DNA of 49,358 nt, from positions 1-49,358 of the forward strand of contig NZ_WIOK01000035.1 of NCBI RefSeq assembly GCF_009467825.1, written 5' to 3'. Made by a program: the position numbers and the translations under genes. Shown here piece after piece: positions 8,624 through 17,672 of this stretch (positions are counted from its first letter, which is position 1; every line of letters begins with the position of its first letter). The notes beneath the pieces are model-generated. The model was not told where the DNA came from. It did no database searches and saw only the letters and a program-made list of their open reading frames with translations. This DNA comes from Cyclobacterium xiamenense. Lineage in GTDB: Bacteria > Bacteroidota > Bacteroidia > Cytophagales > Cyclobacteriaceae.

Positions 8624-9379
8624 ATGAAAATTTATAAACGCAAAGACCCGGTAGCCCTGGGAAATGCTGCCGGAATTCAGGCTGCAGAAGCGATTCGATC
8701 CGCCATAGAATTACACGGCAGCGCTACTATCATCCTCGCCACTGGCACCAGTCAGTTTGAAACCCTGAGGCAGCTATTGGCGCAGACAGCTATCGACTGG
8801 ACAAAGGTCACAATGTTTCATCTGGACGAATACCTCGGATTGCCGATGAGTCATCCGGCCAGTTTTAGAAAATACCTCAAAGAGCGATTTCTGGACCAGG
8901 TGCCTGGCCTTAAGGCCTATTACCTGATCGATGGGGAAAAGGATCCTGCGGAGGAAACAAAGCGGCTCAGCGAACTGATTCAAAAACATCCGATTGACGT
9001 GGCGCTGGTTGGTATTGGGGAAAATGGACACTTGGCTTTTAATGATCCTCCGGCGGATTTTGAAACGGAAATGCCCTACCTGGTTGTCGACCTGGATGAA
9101 GCTTGTCGAAAACAGCAGTTCGGAGAAGGTTGGTTTCCCAATCTGGAAGCCGTACCGGCGCAAGCCATCAGCATGTCGGTTCGCCAGATAATGAAAGCAA
9201 AGAAAATCATTTGTTCCGTACCGGATTCCCGCAAGGCCGCTGCGGTAAAAGCCTGCCTGGAACATGCGCCGGATCCCAGGTTTCCAGCGAGTATTTTGCA
9301 GGAGCATCCGGATTGTTCCCTGTACCTGGACGAGGCTTCTGCTTCACTTTTGCCTTCTTCCACAGCCCTAAGCGAGTAG
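8624..9379 (+). CDS. nagB: glucosamine-6-phosphate deaminase (NagB family)
   Basis: A 251-residue cytoplasmic isomerase/deaminase converts glucosamine-6-P (or a related hexosamine-6-P) to fructose-6-P and ammonia. Family motifs are FHLDEYLG (D68, E69) and [14 protein letters not shown] with the catalytic H136. The variant belongs to the NagB relatives common in Bacteroidota and could act on galactosamine-6-P as in AgaI/GalB. It lies 102 nt after GH109 and only 12 nt before the permease, so nagB and permease are surely co-transcribed. No nagA deacetylase or kinase gene is nearby, so its substrate must be produced by genes elsewhere or after deacetylation by the NagX-like protein. Confidence 0.92.
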   Translation: MKIYKRKDPVALGNAAGIQAAEAIRSAIELHGSATIILATGTSQFETLRQLLAQTAIDWTKVTMFHLDEYLGLPMSHPASFRKYLKERFLDQVPGLKAYYLIDGEKDPAEETKRLSELIQKHPIDVALVGIGENGHLAFNDPPADFETEMPYLVVDLDEACRKQQFGEGWFPNLEAVPAQAISMSVRQIMKAKKIICSVPDSRKAAAVKACLEHAPDPRFPASILQEHPDCSLYLDEASASLLPSSTALSE

Positions 9380-9391
9380 CCAAGCCCCATC

Positions 9392-10714
9392 ATGCCCAAA
9401 ACCCAAACCGTAGAAGTAGGTGCGCTAAGCCAGCGGCAAACCTATCAGTCCATCGCAATCATTGGTGGCTTGTTCTTTATCTTTGGATTCGTTTCCTGGG
9501 TAAATGCTATTTTGATCCCGTATTTCAAAATTGCCTGTGAGTTGAATAACTTCCAGTCCTACCTGGTAGCCTTTGCCTTTTATATTTCCTACTTTATTTT
9601 CTCCGTTCCAGCCTCGTACTTACTAAAAGCCGTAGGCTTTAAAAAGGGAATGATGGTAGGGTTTTGGGTCATGGCGTTGGGCGCCTTTGTCTTTCTCCCG
9701 GCAGCCATGGGCAGGACCTACGAACTGTTTCTTTTGGGACTGTTTTTGATCGGAGCAGGTTTGGCGGTTTTGCAGACCGCTGCCAATCCCTACATCACCA
9801 TCCTCGGTCCCCAGGAAAGTGCTGCCCAGCGAATCAGCATCATGGGTATTTTGAATAAAGGAGCTGGGATTTTAGCACCGCTGATCTTTGCGGCGGTTAT
9901 CCTTCGGGTATCGGACGATCAGATTATTTCGCAACTTCCCATGATGGACGTATCGGAAAAAGATCAGTTTCTGGATGAATTGGTTCGCAGGGTGATGGTT
10001 CCCTATGCAGTTGTAGGTGCTGTTTTGGTTCTTTTGGGTATTTTGGTTCGTATTTCCCCCTTGCCCGAGATCAATACCGAAAATGAGAGCGAAGCCGTCT
10101 CTCAGGCGAATGCCAATAAATCCTACATCCTTCAATTTCCCCATTTGATCCTCGGGGCATTCGCAATTTTTCTGCACGTGGGGACACAGGTGATCGCCAT
10201 TGATACCATCATGAGCTACGCCATTTCCATGGATATATCCCTGCTCGACGCAAAAGTGTTTCCTTCCTACACCTTGGCGGCCATGATCGCCGGTTATATT
10301 TTTGGAATCATCGTGATTCCACGTTACCTGTCCCAGGTGACGGTCCTTAAATCGTTTACAACCATGGGGCTGTTGTTTACGGCATGCATCCTTGGACTGG
10401 GAGGGGAGGTGTCGTTTCTGGGCATGCAGGTGGATATTTCTATTTGGTTCGTCGTATTGCTCGGCCTGGCCAACTCACTTGTATGGGCAGGGATATGGCC
10501 CCTTGCCCTGGATGGGCTGGGAAAATTCACGAAGTTGGGGGCGTCCATTTTGATCATGGGCCTTTGCGGCAATGCCATCTTGCCCATGGTGTACGGCTAC
10601 CTCGCCGACACCATCGGATTGCGGGAGGCGTACGGAGTGCTGATTCCCTGCTATCTATACCTGATGTTTTACGCGTTCAGAGGCTATCGCATCCGGAAAT
10701 GGAGCAAAGTTTAG
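9392..10714 (+). CDS. nagP: MFS sugar permease, FucP/NagP type
   Basis: A 440-residue major-facilitator protein of the FucP (fucose/glucose/galactose:H+ symporter) branch has about 12 membrane helices. Signature segments are FFIFGFVSWVNAILIPYFK in helix 1 and LQTAANPYITILGP with SAAQRISIMG in the centre. Orthologues in Bacteroidota and Shewanella (NagP) import N-acetylglucosamine or other hexoses. Linkage to nagB and GH109 suggests GlcNAc or GalNAc as substrate, so the symbol is a context-based choice. It begins 12 nt after nagB, and its stop overlaps the convergent MocA-like gene by 4 nt. No terminator was recognised between these convergent genes. Confidence 0.88.
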   Translation: MPKTQTVEVGALSQRQTYQSIAIIGGLFFIFGFVSWVNAILIPYFKIACELNNFQSYLVAFAFYISYFIFSVPASYLLKAVGFKKGMMVGFWVMALGAFVFLPAAMGRTYELFLLGLFLIGAGLAVLQTAANPYITILGPQESAAQRISIMGILNKGAGILAPLIFAAVILRVSDDQIISQLPMMDVSEKDQFLDELVRRVMVPYAVVGAVLVLLGILVRISPLPEINTENESEAVSQANANKSYILQFPHLILGAFAIFLHVGTQVIAIDTIMSYAISMDISLLDAKVFPSYTLAAMIAGYIFGIIVIPRYLSQVTVLKSFTTMGLLFTACILGLGGEVSFLGMQVDISIWFVVLLGLANSLVWAGIWPLALDGLGKFTKLGASILIMGLCGNAILPMVYGYLADTIGLREAYGVLIPCYLYLMFYAFRGYRIRKWSKV

Positions 10715-11304
10715 TCAAAATGTTTCCAGTTCGATTCGTTTAGCGCCTGTACATCTTCGGGCGTGTCAATGTCTATCCTGGCTGCTTCCAGGGGTACCCA
10801 GTCAATCGCATTAGGTTTGGCTTGAAATAGCTTTTTTGCACCCTGCCCGTCCTCCAGACGATGCAAATCCGGAAAACAAGCCCGATCGAAAAGGGCTGGA
10901 ACCCCGTAGGAATTCTTGTAAAAGGTAGCGATCATGGGATACGCTGTATGCGCTTTTTTCGCTAACAGGGCTTTTAAATGGGCTATTGGCACTAGCGGTT
11001 GATCGGAAAGTAGAATCAGCAGCTGATCAATCGATGGGTCGACTTCCAGCGCAGACAAACCGGTTTTTATCGAGCTTCCCATCCCTTTTTTCCAGGCCAT
11101 GTTGCGTACAGTAATGAGCCCAGGCTGAGCAGGTAGATCAAAACAGTAGGCACCTTCAACCACAATTACTGGTCCACAATTCAATTTTAGAGCCATCGTT
11201 ACTGTTTGCTGAAGCAAGGAAGTACCGCGGTATGCTACCAATTGTTTTGGTTTCCCAAGTCTGCTGGAGTTGCCCGCGGCCAATATGAGGACACCCGTAC
11301 GCAC
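10711..11304 (-). CDS. MocA/MobA-like nucleotidyltransferase
   Basis: A 197-residue NTP-transferase begins with the signature AAGNSSRLGKPKQL (9-22), and SDQP near residue 101 carries the metal-binding Asp. The family includes molybdenum cofactor cytidylyltransferase (MocA), which makes molybdopterin cytosine dinucleotide for xanthine-oxidase-type enzymes, and MobA. The single-domain length and GMGSSIKTG segment favour MocA. It starts 3 nt after the SGNH lipoprotein stop and is probably the last gene of the TonB-receptor unit. This is an odd position for a cofactor gene, since no molybdoenzyme lies in the window. The exact nucleotide and acceptor are uncertain. Confidence 0.83.
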   Translation of the reverse strand: MRTGVLILAAGNSSRLGKPKQLVAYRGTSLLQQTVTMALKLNCGPVIVVEGAYCFDLPAQPGLITVRNMAWKKGMGSSIKTGLSALEVDPSIDQLLILLSDQPLVPIAHLKALLAKKAHTAYPMIATFYKNSYGVPALFDRACFPDLHRLEDGQGAKKLFQAKPNAIDWVPLEAARIDIDTPEDVQALNESNWKHFD

Positions 11305-11307
11305 GGA

Positions 11308-12768
11308 TTACCGGGGAAGATCGTTTCCCATGTAGGCATTGGGATTTGCTAACGGAATGGTGCTTCCCCATTTTTGATTGATGGCTTCGATAAAGTGATT
11401 GGCCAGAAAAGCGTTAGCTCGGGCGTTTGGGTGAATGCCATCGGTGGAGAAGCCTCCGTTTGGAGGAATGATGGAATTGGAAAGTGGGACAGTACCTGCG
11501 TTGACAGTACCCTCTGCAACCCGATTCATCAGATCCCGTACATCTACCAGTACCAACCGATCCGGTTCCAAAGCGACCGCAGACTGGATGATCTGGTTAA
11601 AAGTATCTATCTTCTCGGCAAGCAGGGCTTGTTCGGAAGGCAACAAGACAAACTGATCGCCTAATGGAATGGTAACGCCTTGTATGGCGGAAGCGTTGCC
11701 GCCCACTACCTGCCCCAGCACCTGCGCAGCAGTCAGGCTTACTTTATCCTGGGCGTTGGTCAGTCGTATGGAGGGAATTCCGAGCTCCCGTAGATCGGTG
11801 AGCGTTTTATCTTCGATGACGAAACCATTTTGGCCGGCGGTAAACGTAATTTGCCGGAGGTCTTTTTCCGATTCGCTGAGAAGGCCGGATTGCTGAACCC
11901 CATCCAACACCTGATTGTATTGGGTATAGGCGCCATTAGCCAGGGAGGCAAGTGCAGAAGAGAGGGGCAGCGCGTTCCAGGGGACGGTACTAAAGAAGGG
12001 CAGGGAATTGAGGTCGGGAATGTTGCCAACGGCCCCATTTGCCTCGGGGTTTGCCCGGAGCATGGCGCCCAAAGCGGTTTGGTAGGCTTGTAAAAAATCC
12101 TGATCATCGGTCAATAATTCGGGGACTGCCCCTCCCGCAATGGCAAATGGGAGCACGTCATTTTTACCTAACCAGAACACGAAAAAGGTGCCCCCATCTG
12201 CGAGGGCAGCTGCCGCATCTCCGACCAGCGTAGAGGTGCCGGGATTGCTGGCAAATCGAGCATAATGGGGATTGAACAGCGGGTGGTTGGGATTGCCACT
12301 GTCGCCGGCTTCTGGAAACAAGGCACCTGCCAGGGAAATCCCGTTGACACCAAAATTATTGATACTGGATTTGTCTCCGGTAAAGGGCCCAATTGGATTA
12401 CCCGGTACAATGGGTTCGGGGGTAATCGACCCGCCGTTTACGCGCAATATGAGTCTTCCCAAGAGTTGGCCAGGCGGACTTAAAATAAAGGAACCTACTT
12501 CGGCATCTATCTCAGGTACATTGAACGCTCCTCCTCCGGCAGCCTTCATTTGCTCTGCCAGGATGACGGCAAAAGAGTTTTGCTGAGAACGGTTGTACAA
12601 AGCGCCGTCCATTACGCCCGCCGTAATTGAACTACCGATGGTGATCATTTTACTGAAATCAGCCTCTCCGGAATCTGGGGCTGATACGGGTGCTTCCGGG
12701 AAGGTGTATTGGCAGGATACCAGCCAGCCAAACGAAAGCAAAAAGAGTATTGAAGGGATCCGTTTCAT
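11308..12768 (-). CDS. SGNH/GDSL hydrolase lipoprotein
   Basis: A 486-residue lipoprotein has an N-terminal lipobox LVSC with C19 as the lipidated cysteine. The block I serine is S47 in TIGSSITAG, the GDSL-like nucleophile position, and the C-terminal catalytic pair fits STDGIHPNARAN (Asp and His). The large insert between them is typical of the long Bacteroidota members. These are almost always encoded directly after a TonB-dependent receptor, as here (11-nt gap). The likely role is esterase or deacylase action on a surface ligand imported by the receptor, but no substrate is known for this subgroup. It would face the periplasm or the cell surface. Confidence 0.88.
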   Translation of the reverse strand: MKRIPSILFLLSFGWLVSCQYTFPEAPVSAPDSGEADFSKMITIGSSITAGVMDGALYNRSQQNSFAVILAEQMKAAGGGAFNVPEIDAEVGSFILSPPGQLLGRLILRVNGGSITPEPIVPGNPIGPFTGDKSSINNFGVNGISLAGALFPEAGDSGNPNHPLFNPHYARFASNPGTSTLVGDAAAALADGGTFFVFWLGKNDVLPFAIAGGAVPELLTDDQDFLQAYQTALGAMLRANPEANGAVGNIPDLNSLPFFSTVPWNALPLSSALASLANGAYTQYNQVLDGVQQSGLLSESEKDLRQITFTAGQNGFVIEDKTLTDLRELGIPSIRLTNAQDKVSLTAAQVLGQVVGGNASAIQGVTIPLGDQFVLLPSEQALLAEKIDTFNQIIQSAVALEPDRLVLVDVRDLMNRVAEGTVNAGTVPLSNSIIPPNGGFSTDGIHPNARANAFLANHFIEAINQKWGSTIPLANPNAYMGNDLPR

Positions 12769-12779
12769 GCGATACTGGT

Positions 12780-15668
12780 TTAATTGAGCAATTCATCAAA
12801 GGTAAGCGAGACATAGTAAATGGCTCCCAGATTGGGTCCTCCGAAATTGAGGAAATAGCGGTTATTTAAGACGTTGGAGCCTCCCAATTTGACGATGGTT
12901 TGCAAGGGCTTTAACCGATAGGAAACCTGCGCATCGAGGTTGTGCACGGCCGGCACATTCCCCTGCGCAAAGGATGACTCCCAGCGAAAGGCAGTCTGGT
13001 AGCGGTAGGCCAGGTTAAATCCGATTTTTTCCGTCACTTTCCGGTTACCAAAAACCACATTGGCCTTGTGTTCGGGTGTATTGAATTCAGCAAGGAAACC
13101 TTCTTCGAAATCAGTCAGTAATTTATTGAAATTGTAATTTCCCCCAATGGTAAAATTACTCGGCAGGGAATACGTCAATCCGAGCGCCAGCCCATGAGCC
13201 CGAACGACCCTGTCCACGATATTTGTATAGGTTTGAAAGGTGTTTTCTTGTCCGGGTATGGTTATGGGGGTTAGTAGGGAAGGAGCATTAACGGCGTTGA
13301 TTGCCCCCTGATCAGAAGTCGGTGCCGCACCCGGGAATACCGGTCCGGGAGCCTTCCGAACGGCTGTTTGGGAAATAAAGTCGTTGTAAATGTTGTAATA
13401 ATACGCCATATCGACGAGCAGGCGGTTGTTTAGCAAGAGCCCTTTGTATCCCCCTTCAATAGAATTTACCTTTTCCGGCCTCAACGCAGGTAGATCAGTG
13501 ACCTGCTCTAGCAAATTCGTGGCCGATGCGGCTACCGGACTCGCTCCCCCTGCCACGGCTTCGGTGTACCGCTGCACAGAAGTTAGGGAATAGGCATTTT
13601 CAAAAACGGCATATTTTTCCCGGTAATAGGGCAAACCGGCAATCAACCGAGCCGACACGACGTTCAAATCAATGTGTTGGGCCTGGGTGGTAGGCATCCG
13701 GAATCCCGTTTGGTAAGAAATTCGAAAATTGTTGTTTCCCTCGGTGTAGACCCCCGATATTCGGGGGCTAAACTGCCCGTCAAAGTTTTCGTTCTTGTCG
13801 TACCTGACAGAACCGGTGACTTTGAGTTTGTCTTCGACGAAGCGCTTGGAAGCCTGGGCAAAGGCTCCAATTTCGGAAACCGAAATATTGTTGCCCGCTA
13901 CATCAGCAAAAATGGTCCCGTTTGAACGGAGGTCATAGACCCGGTAGGAGGCACCTGCCTGGAGGTCCATAAAATCAATTTCGTTTTTAAAGTCGTATTG
14001 CCCCTCTGCCATGTACATGCGGGATCGGTCGTTAAACAACGAACCCTGCGGAATGAAATCCGCTCGAATAGTGGTCTCGGCCTGATTAAACTCAGCACTA
14101 CCGGGCAGCAAACGTCCCTGGTCAGCCTGGGTACGGGCAAATTGATGCGCTTCTCCCTGTTGGGCGACGGTTCCCAGAGAACCGGGGGCTACCTGTTGAA
14201 GCGCGAGCGCACCCATGTAATTCAGCGCGTATTCTCCAAACCATTGTGCATTGCCTTTCCACTGATCATTTATATTTACCCCGGTAAGATCGGCAATGTA
14301 GGAATCACCCGAATTTCCCCGGGTGGTATAGCCTCTAACGAAATAATTGTCTGCTTTCAGCTCCAATTTATGTTGCGTGATGGAAAAATTATTCAAAGAG
14401 TACCGCTGCGCACCGGTATAGACCGAAGTGCCTGCACCGTAATTCAAGGTGTAAGACAGCTCTGACTGATCATTTACCCGGAAATGCAGGGCACCACTTA
14501 CTTTGTAATTTTTAGCTCCGTAATCCACGAGTTCGCGTTCGTCGTAGCCCGTCCGCGAAACCACCTGATCCGGGATACTCCCAATGTAGCCGCCCAACCC
14601 CAGTAGGCCTGCCTGCTGTTGTATGGCAGCCACGTTTCGCAACAAACCGATATTATTGGACACCTCGTCTCCGAATACATGGACGCGGTTCTCGCCCGGA
14701 TTAAAGGGTAATTCCCCCTGGGCCGACTCGTTGAGATCTGTCTGGTCGGTTCCGTACCAGTCTTCCGCCTCCATGAAGGAAGCACTGACCTTGAAGGCCA
14801 ATTTATTGGAGAAAGCCTGCGCATACCGAATGGCTCCTTCAAACATCGGACGTGGAGAACTTGGTTCGCCGGGCAAGCCATTGATGTGATTAAGCCCTTG
14901 CTTGTAAGAGGCGCTTAATCCCTGGTATTCAAAAGGGCTTTTGCTATTGATCAGCAACATACCATTAAAGGCATTGGGGCCATAAAGTGCCGAAGAGGCT
15001 CCGGGGATAAATTCCACACTTTCAACATCCAATTCAGAAGGGCCATTTAAGTTGCCAATTGGGAAGTTAAGCGAGGGGGCCTGGGTGTCCATTCCGTCTA
15101 TCAATTGGACAAACCGGGTATTTCCAGTGGAGTTAAAACCCCGGGCATTTACTATTTGGAAATTAATGGAGGTACTGGTAACATCTACGCCTTTTAGGTT
15201 AGCGATGGACTTGTAATAGGAGTCGCTTGCGGCCTCTCGAATAGCCAAAATATCCATTTTTTCTATAGAAACGGGCGATTGCAGGATGCTTTCTTCAACC
15301 CGGGATGCGGAGACTACGACTTCCTGTCCCAAAAGACTTTGTTCTTCCAGGCGTATTTGCAGGTTATTTGTGTTGGCTTCCGTGATCGCTAACTCCTGGC
15401 TTGCGAACCCAATCATGGAAAAAATAAGCGTAAGCGGAGGGGCTTGGTTTACCTCTAGGGTAAAATTCCCATCGTTATCCGTGATGGTACCGATCACTTT
15501 ACCTTTAACAAGGATGTTTACACCGATTAGCGGCATGCCGGACCCGGACTCTGTAACGGTACCGGAAATTTCGGTGCTTTGTTGGGCCATTGCTGACAAC
15601 TGTACTCCTGCTGCCAGATAGATCCATACCAAAAGCACGGTATAGAACGATTTTAGGGGTTTTACCAT
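12780..15668 (-). CDS. TonB-dependent outer-membrane receptor with carboxypeptidase-like N-domain
   Basis: A 962-residue receptor. A signal peptide (about 1-29, ending AMAQ) is followed by a CarboxypepD_reg-like beta-sandwich (about 33-115, ISGTVTESGSGMPLIGVNI), a plug domain (about 120-235, with VVVSASRVEESI and GASSALYGPNAF) and a 22-strand barrel ending in a C-terminal aromatic-rich strand (YYVSLTFDELLN). The frame continues upstream to 15761, but the ATG at 15668 (MVKPLKSF) gives the proper signal peptide. It imports an unknown ligand using TonB energy. It lacks a SusD partner, and its partner is instead the SGNH lipoprotein downstream. The plug resembles receptors of that pair rather than SusC. 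About 230 nt lie upstream of the start, with no recognisable operator. Confidence 0.93.
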   Translation of the reverse strand: MVKPLKSFYTVLLVWIYLAAGVQLSAMAQQSTEISGTVTESGSGMPLIGVNILVKGKVIGTITDNDGNFTLEVNQAPPLTLIFSMIGFASQELAITEANTNNLQIRLEEQSLLGQEVVVSASRVEESILQSPVSIEKMDILAIREAASDSYYKSIANLKGVDVTSTSINFQIVNARGFNSTGNTRFVQLIDGMDTQAPSLNFPIGNLNGPSELDVESVEFIPGASSALYGPNAFNGMLLINSKSPFEYQGLSASYKQGLNHINGLPGEPSSPRPMFEGAIRYAQAFSNKLAFKVSASFMEAEDWYGTDQTDLNESAQGELPFNPGENRVHVFGDEVSNNIGLLRNVAAIQQQAGLLGLGGYIGSIPDQVVSRTGYDERELVDYGAKNYKVSGALHFRVNDQSELSYTLNYGAGTSVYTGAQRYSLNNFSITQHKLELKADNYFVRGYTTRGNSGDSYIADLTGVNINDQWKGNAQWFGEYALNYMGALALQQVAPGSLGTVAQQGEAHQFARTQADQGRLLPGSAEFNQAETTIRADFIPQGSLFNDRSRMYMAEGQYDFKNEIDFMDLQAGASYRVYDLRSNGTIFADVAGNNISVSEIGAFAQASKRFVEDKLKVTGSVRYDKNENFDGQFSPRISGVYTEGNNNFRISYQTGFRMPTTQAQHIDLNVVSARLIAGLPYYREKYAVFENAYSLTSVQRYTEAVAGGASPVAASATNLLEQVTDLPALRPEKVNSIEGGYKGLLLNNRLLVDMAYYYNIYNDFISQTAVRKAPGPVFPGAAPTSDQGAINAVNAPSLLTPITIPGQENTFQTYTNIVDRVVRAHGLALGLTYSLPSNFTIGGNYNFNKLLTDFEEGFLAEFNTPEHKANVVFGNRKVTEKIGFNLAYRYQTAFRWESSFAQGNVPAVHNLDAQVSYRLKPLQTIVKLGGSNVLNNRYFLNFGGPNLGAIYYVSLTFDELLN

Positions 15669-15896
15669 TTTTTTACAGCTAAAGGTCAAACAGATTACAA
15701 GCAACGTACACCTCCGAGTGGGATTTTGCGGCAGTTTTAGTTTCGTTACCCCAATCTCCATGGCAGATTCCTAAAAAACAATTGTGTTCATCGACCGCGC
15801 TTTCCCGAAAAGAGGTTGCTTTTCGACTTCACTATAGAATCAAAGCCTATACACTCCATTCTCAAAACGAAAGTAAAGGTATTTTTGTTGCGGCTA

Positions 15897-16241
15897 TTAT
15901 TTTTTTTGGTTTTTGTTTTCTTCGTTGACGTGGGTAACAAGTCGGTCACAGAGCGATTTTATTTCTTCGGAGAAATACTCGTCTCCAGTACTGTTCAGAA
16001 TGGTCTGCCCCATTCCTCCTAAAATATCGATGTAAAAGCGTTTCATTTCTGCAACCGACATGTCGTTGGTCCACAAGTCAATGCGCAAGGTGCTTTGGTT
16101 TAAGTTGTCCCACACATTTAGGCTGATACTACGGGTAGATTCCAGCCCCTCCGCTTCTTTGTCCGAAGCATCCCATTCAATGCTTTTGGGCAGGTTTTGA
16201 TCGTCCAGTTCAACGGAGAATTTTATTTCTGACTTTTTCAT
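15897..16241 (-). CDS. gldC: gliding motility protein GldC
   Basis: A 114-residue protein matches GldC over its length: KKSEIKFSVELDDQNLP at the start, LRIDLWTNDMSVAEMKRFYID in the middle, and SEEIKSLCDRL at the end. In Flavobacterium GldC aids gliding, probably by stabilising GldB, but it is not essential and also occurs in non-gliders. No signal peptide is seen, so it is probably cytoplasmic. It follows scoB by 60 nt on the same strand and may have its own promoter (16267-16274). Its presence is a good marker of Bacteroidota. It does not prove motility, because no gldA, gldB or gldK-N is in the window. Confidence 0.9.
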   Translation of the reverse strand: MKKSEIKFSVELDDQNLPKSIEWDASDKEAEGLESTRSISLNVWDNLNQSTLRIDLWTNDMSVAEMKRFYIDILGGMGQTILNSTGDEYFSEEIKSLCDRLVTHVNEENKNQKK

Positions 16242-16266
16242 TTTTTGGTATCTGGTTTTGAGGTTG

Positions 16267-16274
16267 CAAAACTA
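16267..16274 (-). promoter_or_regulatory. possible Bacteroidetes -7 element of gldC
   Basis: The minus strand reads TAGTTTTG, matching TAnnTTTG, 25 nt upstream of the gldC ATG and beyond the scoB stop. This is good leader spacing. No TTG is found at the expected -33 position, so a separate gldC promoter is only a suggestion. Confidence 0.33.
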
Positions 16275-16301
16275 ACAAAGAATACCGAAAGTTGACTATT
16301 C

Positions 16302-16967
16302 CTATTTGGCAAAGCCGGTCATTTCGGGAATTTCTCCTTTGATCACCAAGCGACCCTCTGTTTTTTGCCGAATCTCGTCCAGGTCAACGCCGGGAGCTTT
16401 TTCCACTAATTTGAAACCGCCCTCCGGGAGAATGGAAAAAACCCCCAAGTCAGTAAAAATCTTGTGCACACAGCGAAGGCCCGTCACTGGGAATTTGCAT
16501 TGTTTTTTTAGTTTCGAACTACCGTCTTTGTGGCAATGGCGCATGGCCACAAAGAGTTTCGCATTCGACGCCACCAAATCCAGCGCTCCGCCTACTCCCT
16601 TTATCAGGCTGGAAGAAATTTTCCAGTTGCTGATATCGCCATTTTCTGAAAGTTCCAGTGCTCCCAAAATGGCTACGTCTATGTGGCCGCCACGGATCAT
16701 GGCGAAGGCTTCTGCGGAATCAAAAAGCGAAGACCCCCGGACCATGGATATGGTTTCCTTCCCCGCATTGACCAGATCCGGATCCATGTCAGCTTGTTTT
16801 GGATAGGGCCCGATACCCAACAGACCATTTTCCGACTGCAGGACCACCTGCAGGTGGCTTGGAATGTAATTGGCTACCAGGGTGGGGATGCCGATGCCCA
16901 AATTGATGTATTGACCATCTTTTATCTCTCTGGCTATTCGCTGGGCTATTTGTTCTTTGGTTAGCAT
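16302..16967 (-). CDS. scoB: 3-oxoacid CoA-transferase subunit B
   Basis: The beta subunit (221 residues) of a class I CoA-transferase moves CoA from succinyl-CoA to acetoacetate or a related 3-oxoacid. The catalytic glutamate is E46 in LQSENGLLGIGPYP, which forms the glutamyl-CoA thioester. GIGIPTLVANYIP precedes it. It starts 6 nt after the scoA stop, as usual for the two-subunit enzyme. It acts in the cytoplasm in ketone-body or branched-chain catabolism. Its place inside a cell-envelope/RNA-modification operon is probably a matter of shared transcription rather than function. Confidence 0.94.
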   Translation of the reverse strand: MLTKEQIAQRIAREIKDGQYINLGIGIPTLVANYIPSHLQVVLQSENGLLGIGPYPKQADMDPDLVNAGKETISMVRGSSLFDSAEAFAMIRGGHIDVAILGALELSENGDISNWKISSSLIKGVGGALDLVASNAKLFVAMRHCHKDGSSKLKKQCKFPVTGLRCVHKIFTDLGVFSILPEGGFKLVEKAPGVDLDEIRQKTEGRLVIKGEIPEMTGFAK

Positions 16968-16973
16968 GGGCTG

Positions 16974-17672
16974 TTATTCGGGGGAAATGGTCGTTTTTTC
17001 GATTCGCTTTTCGTAGTGATCTCCCTGAAAGATCCGCTGTACATAGATACCAGGGGTGTGCACCTGATTGGGGTCCAATTCTCCTGCAGGGACTAACTCT
17101 TCGACTTCCGCGATGGTAATTTTACCTGCCGCCGCCATTAGCGGATTAAAGTTTCTGGCGGTACCCCGGTAGATCAAATTACCGGCAGTGTCTCCCTTCC
17201 AGGCCTTGATAAGGGCAAAATCCGCTTTTATCCAGCGCTCCAGCAAATACAGCCTGCCATCAAATTCGCGAATCTCTTTTCCCTCCGCCAGTTGTGAGCC
17301 GATTCCCGCGGGCGTGAAAAATGCCGGGATACCCGCTCCACCGGCCCGAATTCGTTCTGCCAACGTGCCTTGCGGGATGAGTTCCAATTCCAGTTCTCCC
17401 GCTTTGTATTGCTTTTCAAACTCTTCGTTTTCACCTACATAGCTGGCGATCAATTTTTTCACCATTCGTTTTTTGAGCAAGAGGCCCACACCAAAATCGT
17501 CCACGCCGGCGTTATTGGATATGCAGGTTAATCCTTTTGGGTTTCGTTCTAGCAATGCCTGTATCGCTGCTTCCGGAATGCCACATAAGCCAAATCCTCC
17601 AAGTAAGAGTACGGACTCATCAGCGATGTCCTGGATTGCTTCCGCCGCATTTGCTACTTTTTTATTTATCAT
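16974..17672 (-). CDS. scoA: 3-oxoacid CoA-transferase subunit A
   Basis: The alpha subunit (232 residues) pairs with the downstream ScoB. Diagnostic segments are LLGGFGLCGIPE near residue 25, ISNNAGVDDFGVG, GAGIPAFFTPAG and YRGTARNFNPLMA. A frame extension to 17705 adds eleven residues that lie within the ribF coding end. MINKKVANA at 17672 is the family start and overlaps the ribF stop by 11 nt, suggesting translational coupling. Together the subunits activate acetoacetate for thiolytic cleavage. Identification is secure; the preferred 3-oxoacid is inferred. Confidence 0.94.
   Translation of the reverse strand: MINKKVANAAEAIQDIADESVLLLGGFGLCGIPEAAIQALLERNPKGLTCISNNAGVDDFGVGLLLKKRMVKKLIASYVGENEEFEKQYKAGELELELIPQGTLAERIRAGGAGIPAFFTPAGIGSQLAEGKEIREFDGRLYLLERWIKADFALIKAWKGDTAGNLIYRGTARNFNPLMAAAGKITIAEVEELVPAGELDPNQVHTPGIYVQRIFQGDHYEKRIEKTTISPE

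Noticed and set aside
8624-9379. NagB active-site change at the E. coli D141 position (N here)
   Set aside because: GIGxNGH is, from memory, normal in other NagB enzymes such as that of Bacillus, so it is not a defect.
15669-15761. TonB receptor start at 15761
   Set aside because: The extra 31 residues contain no signal peptide; MVKPLKSF at 15668 does.
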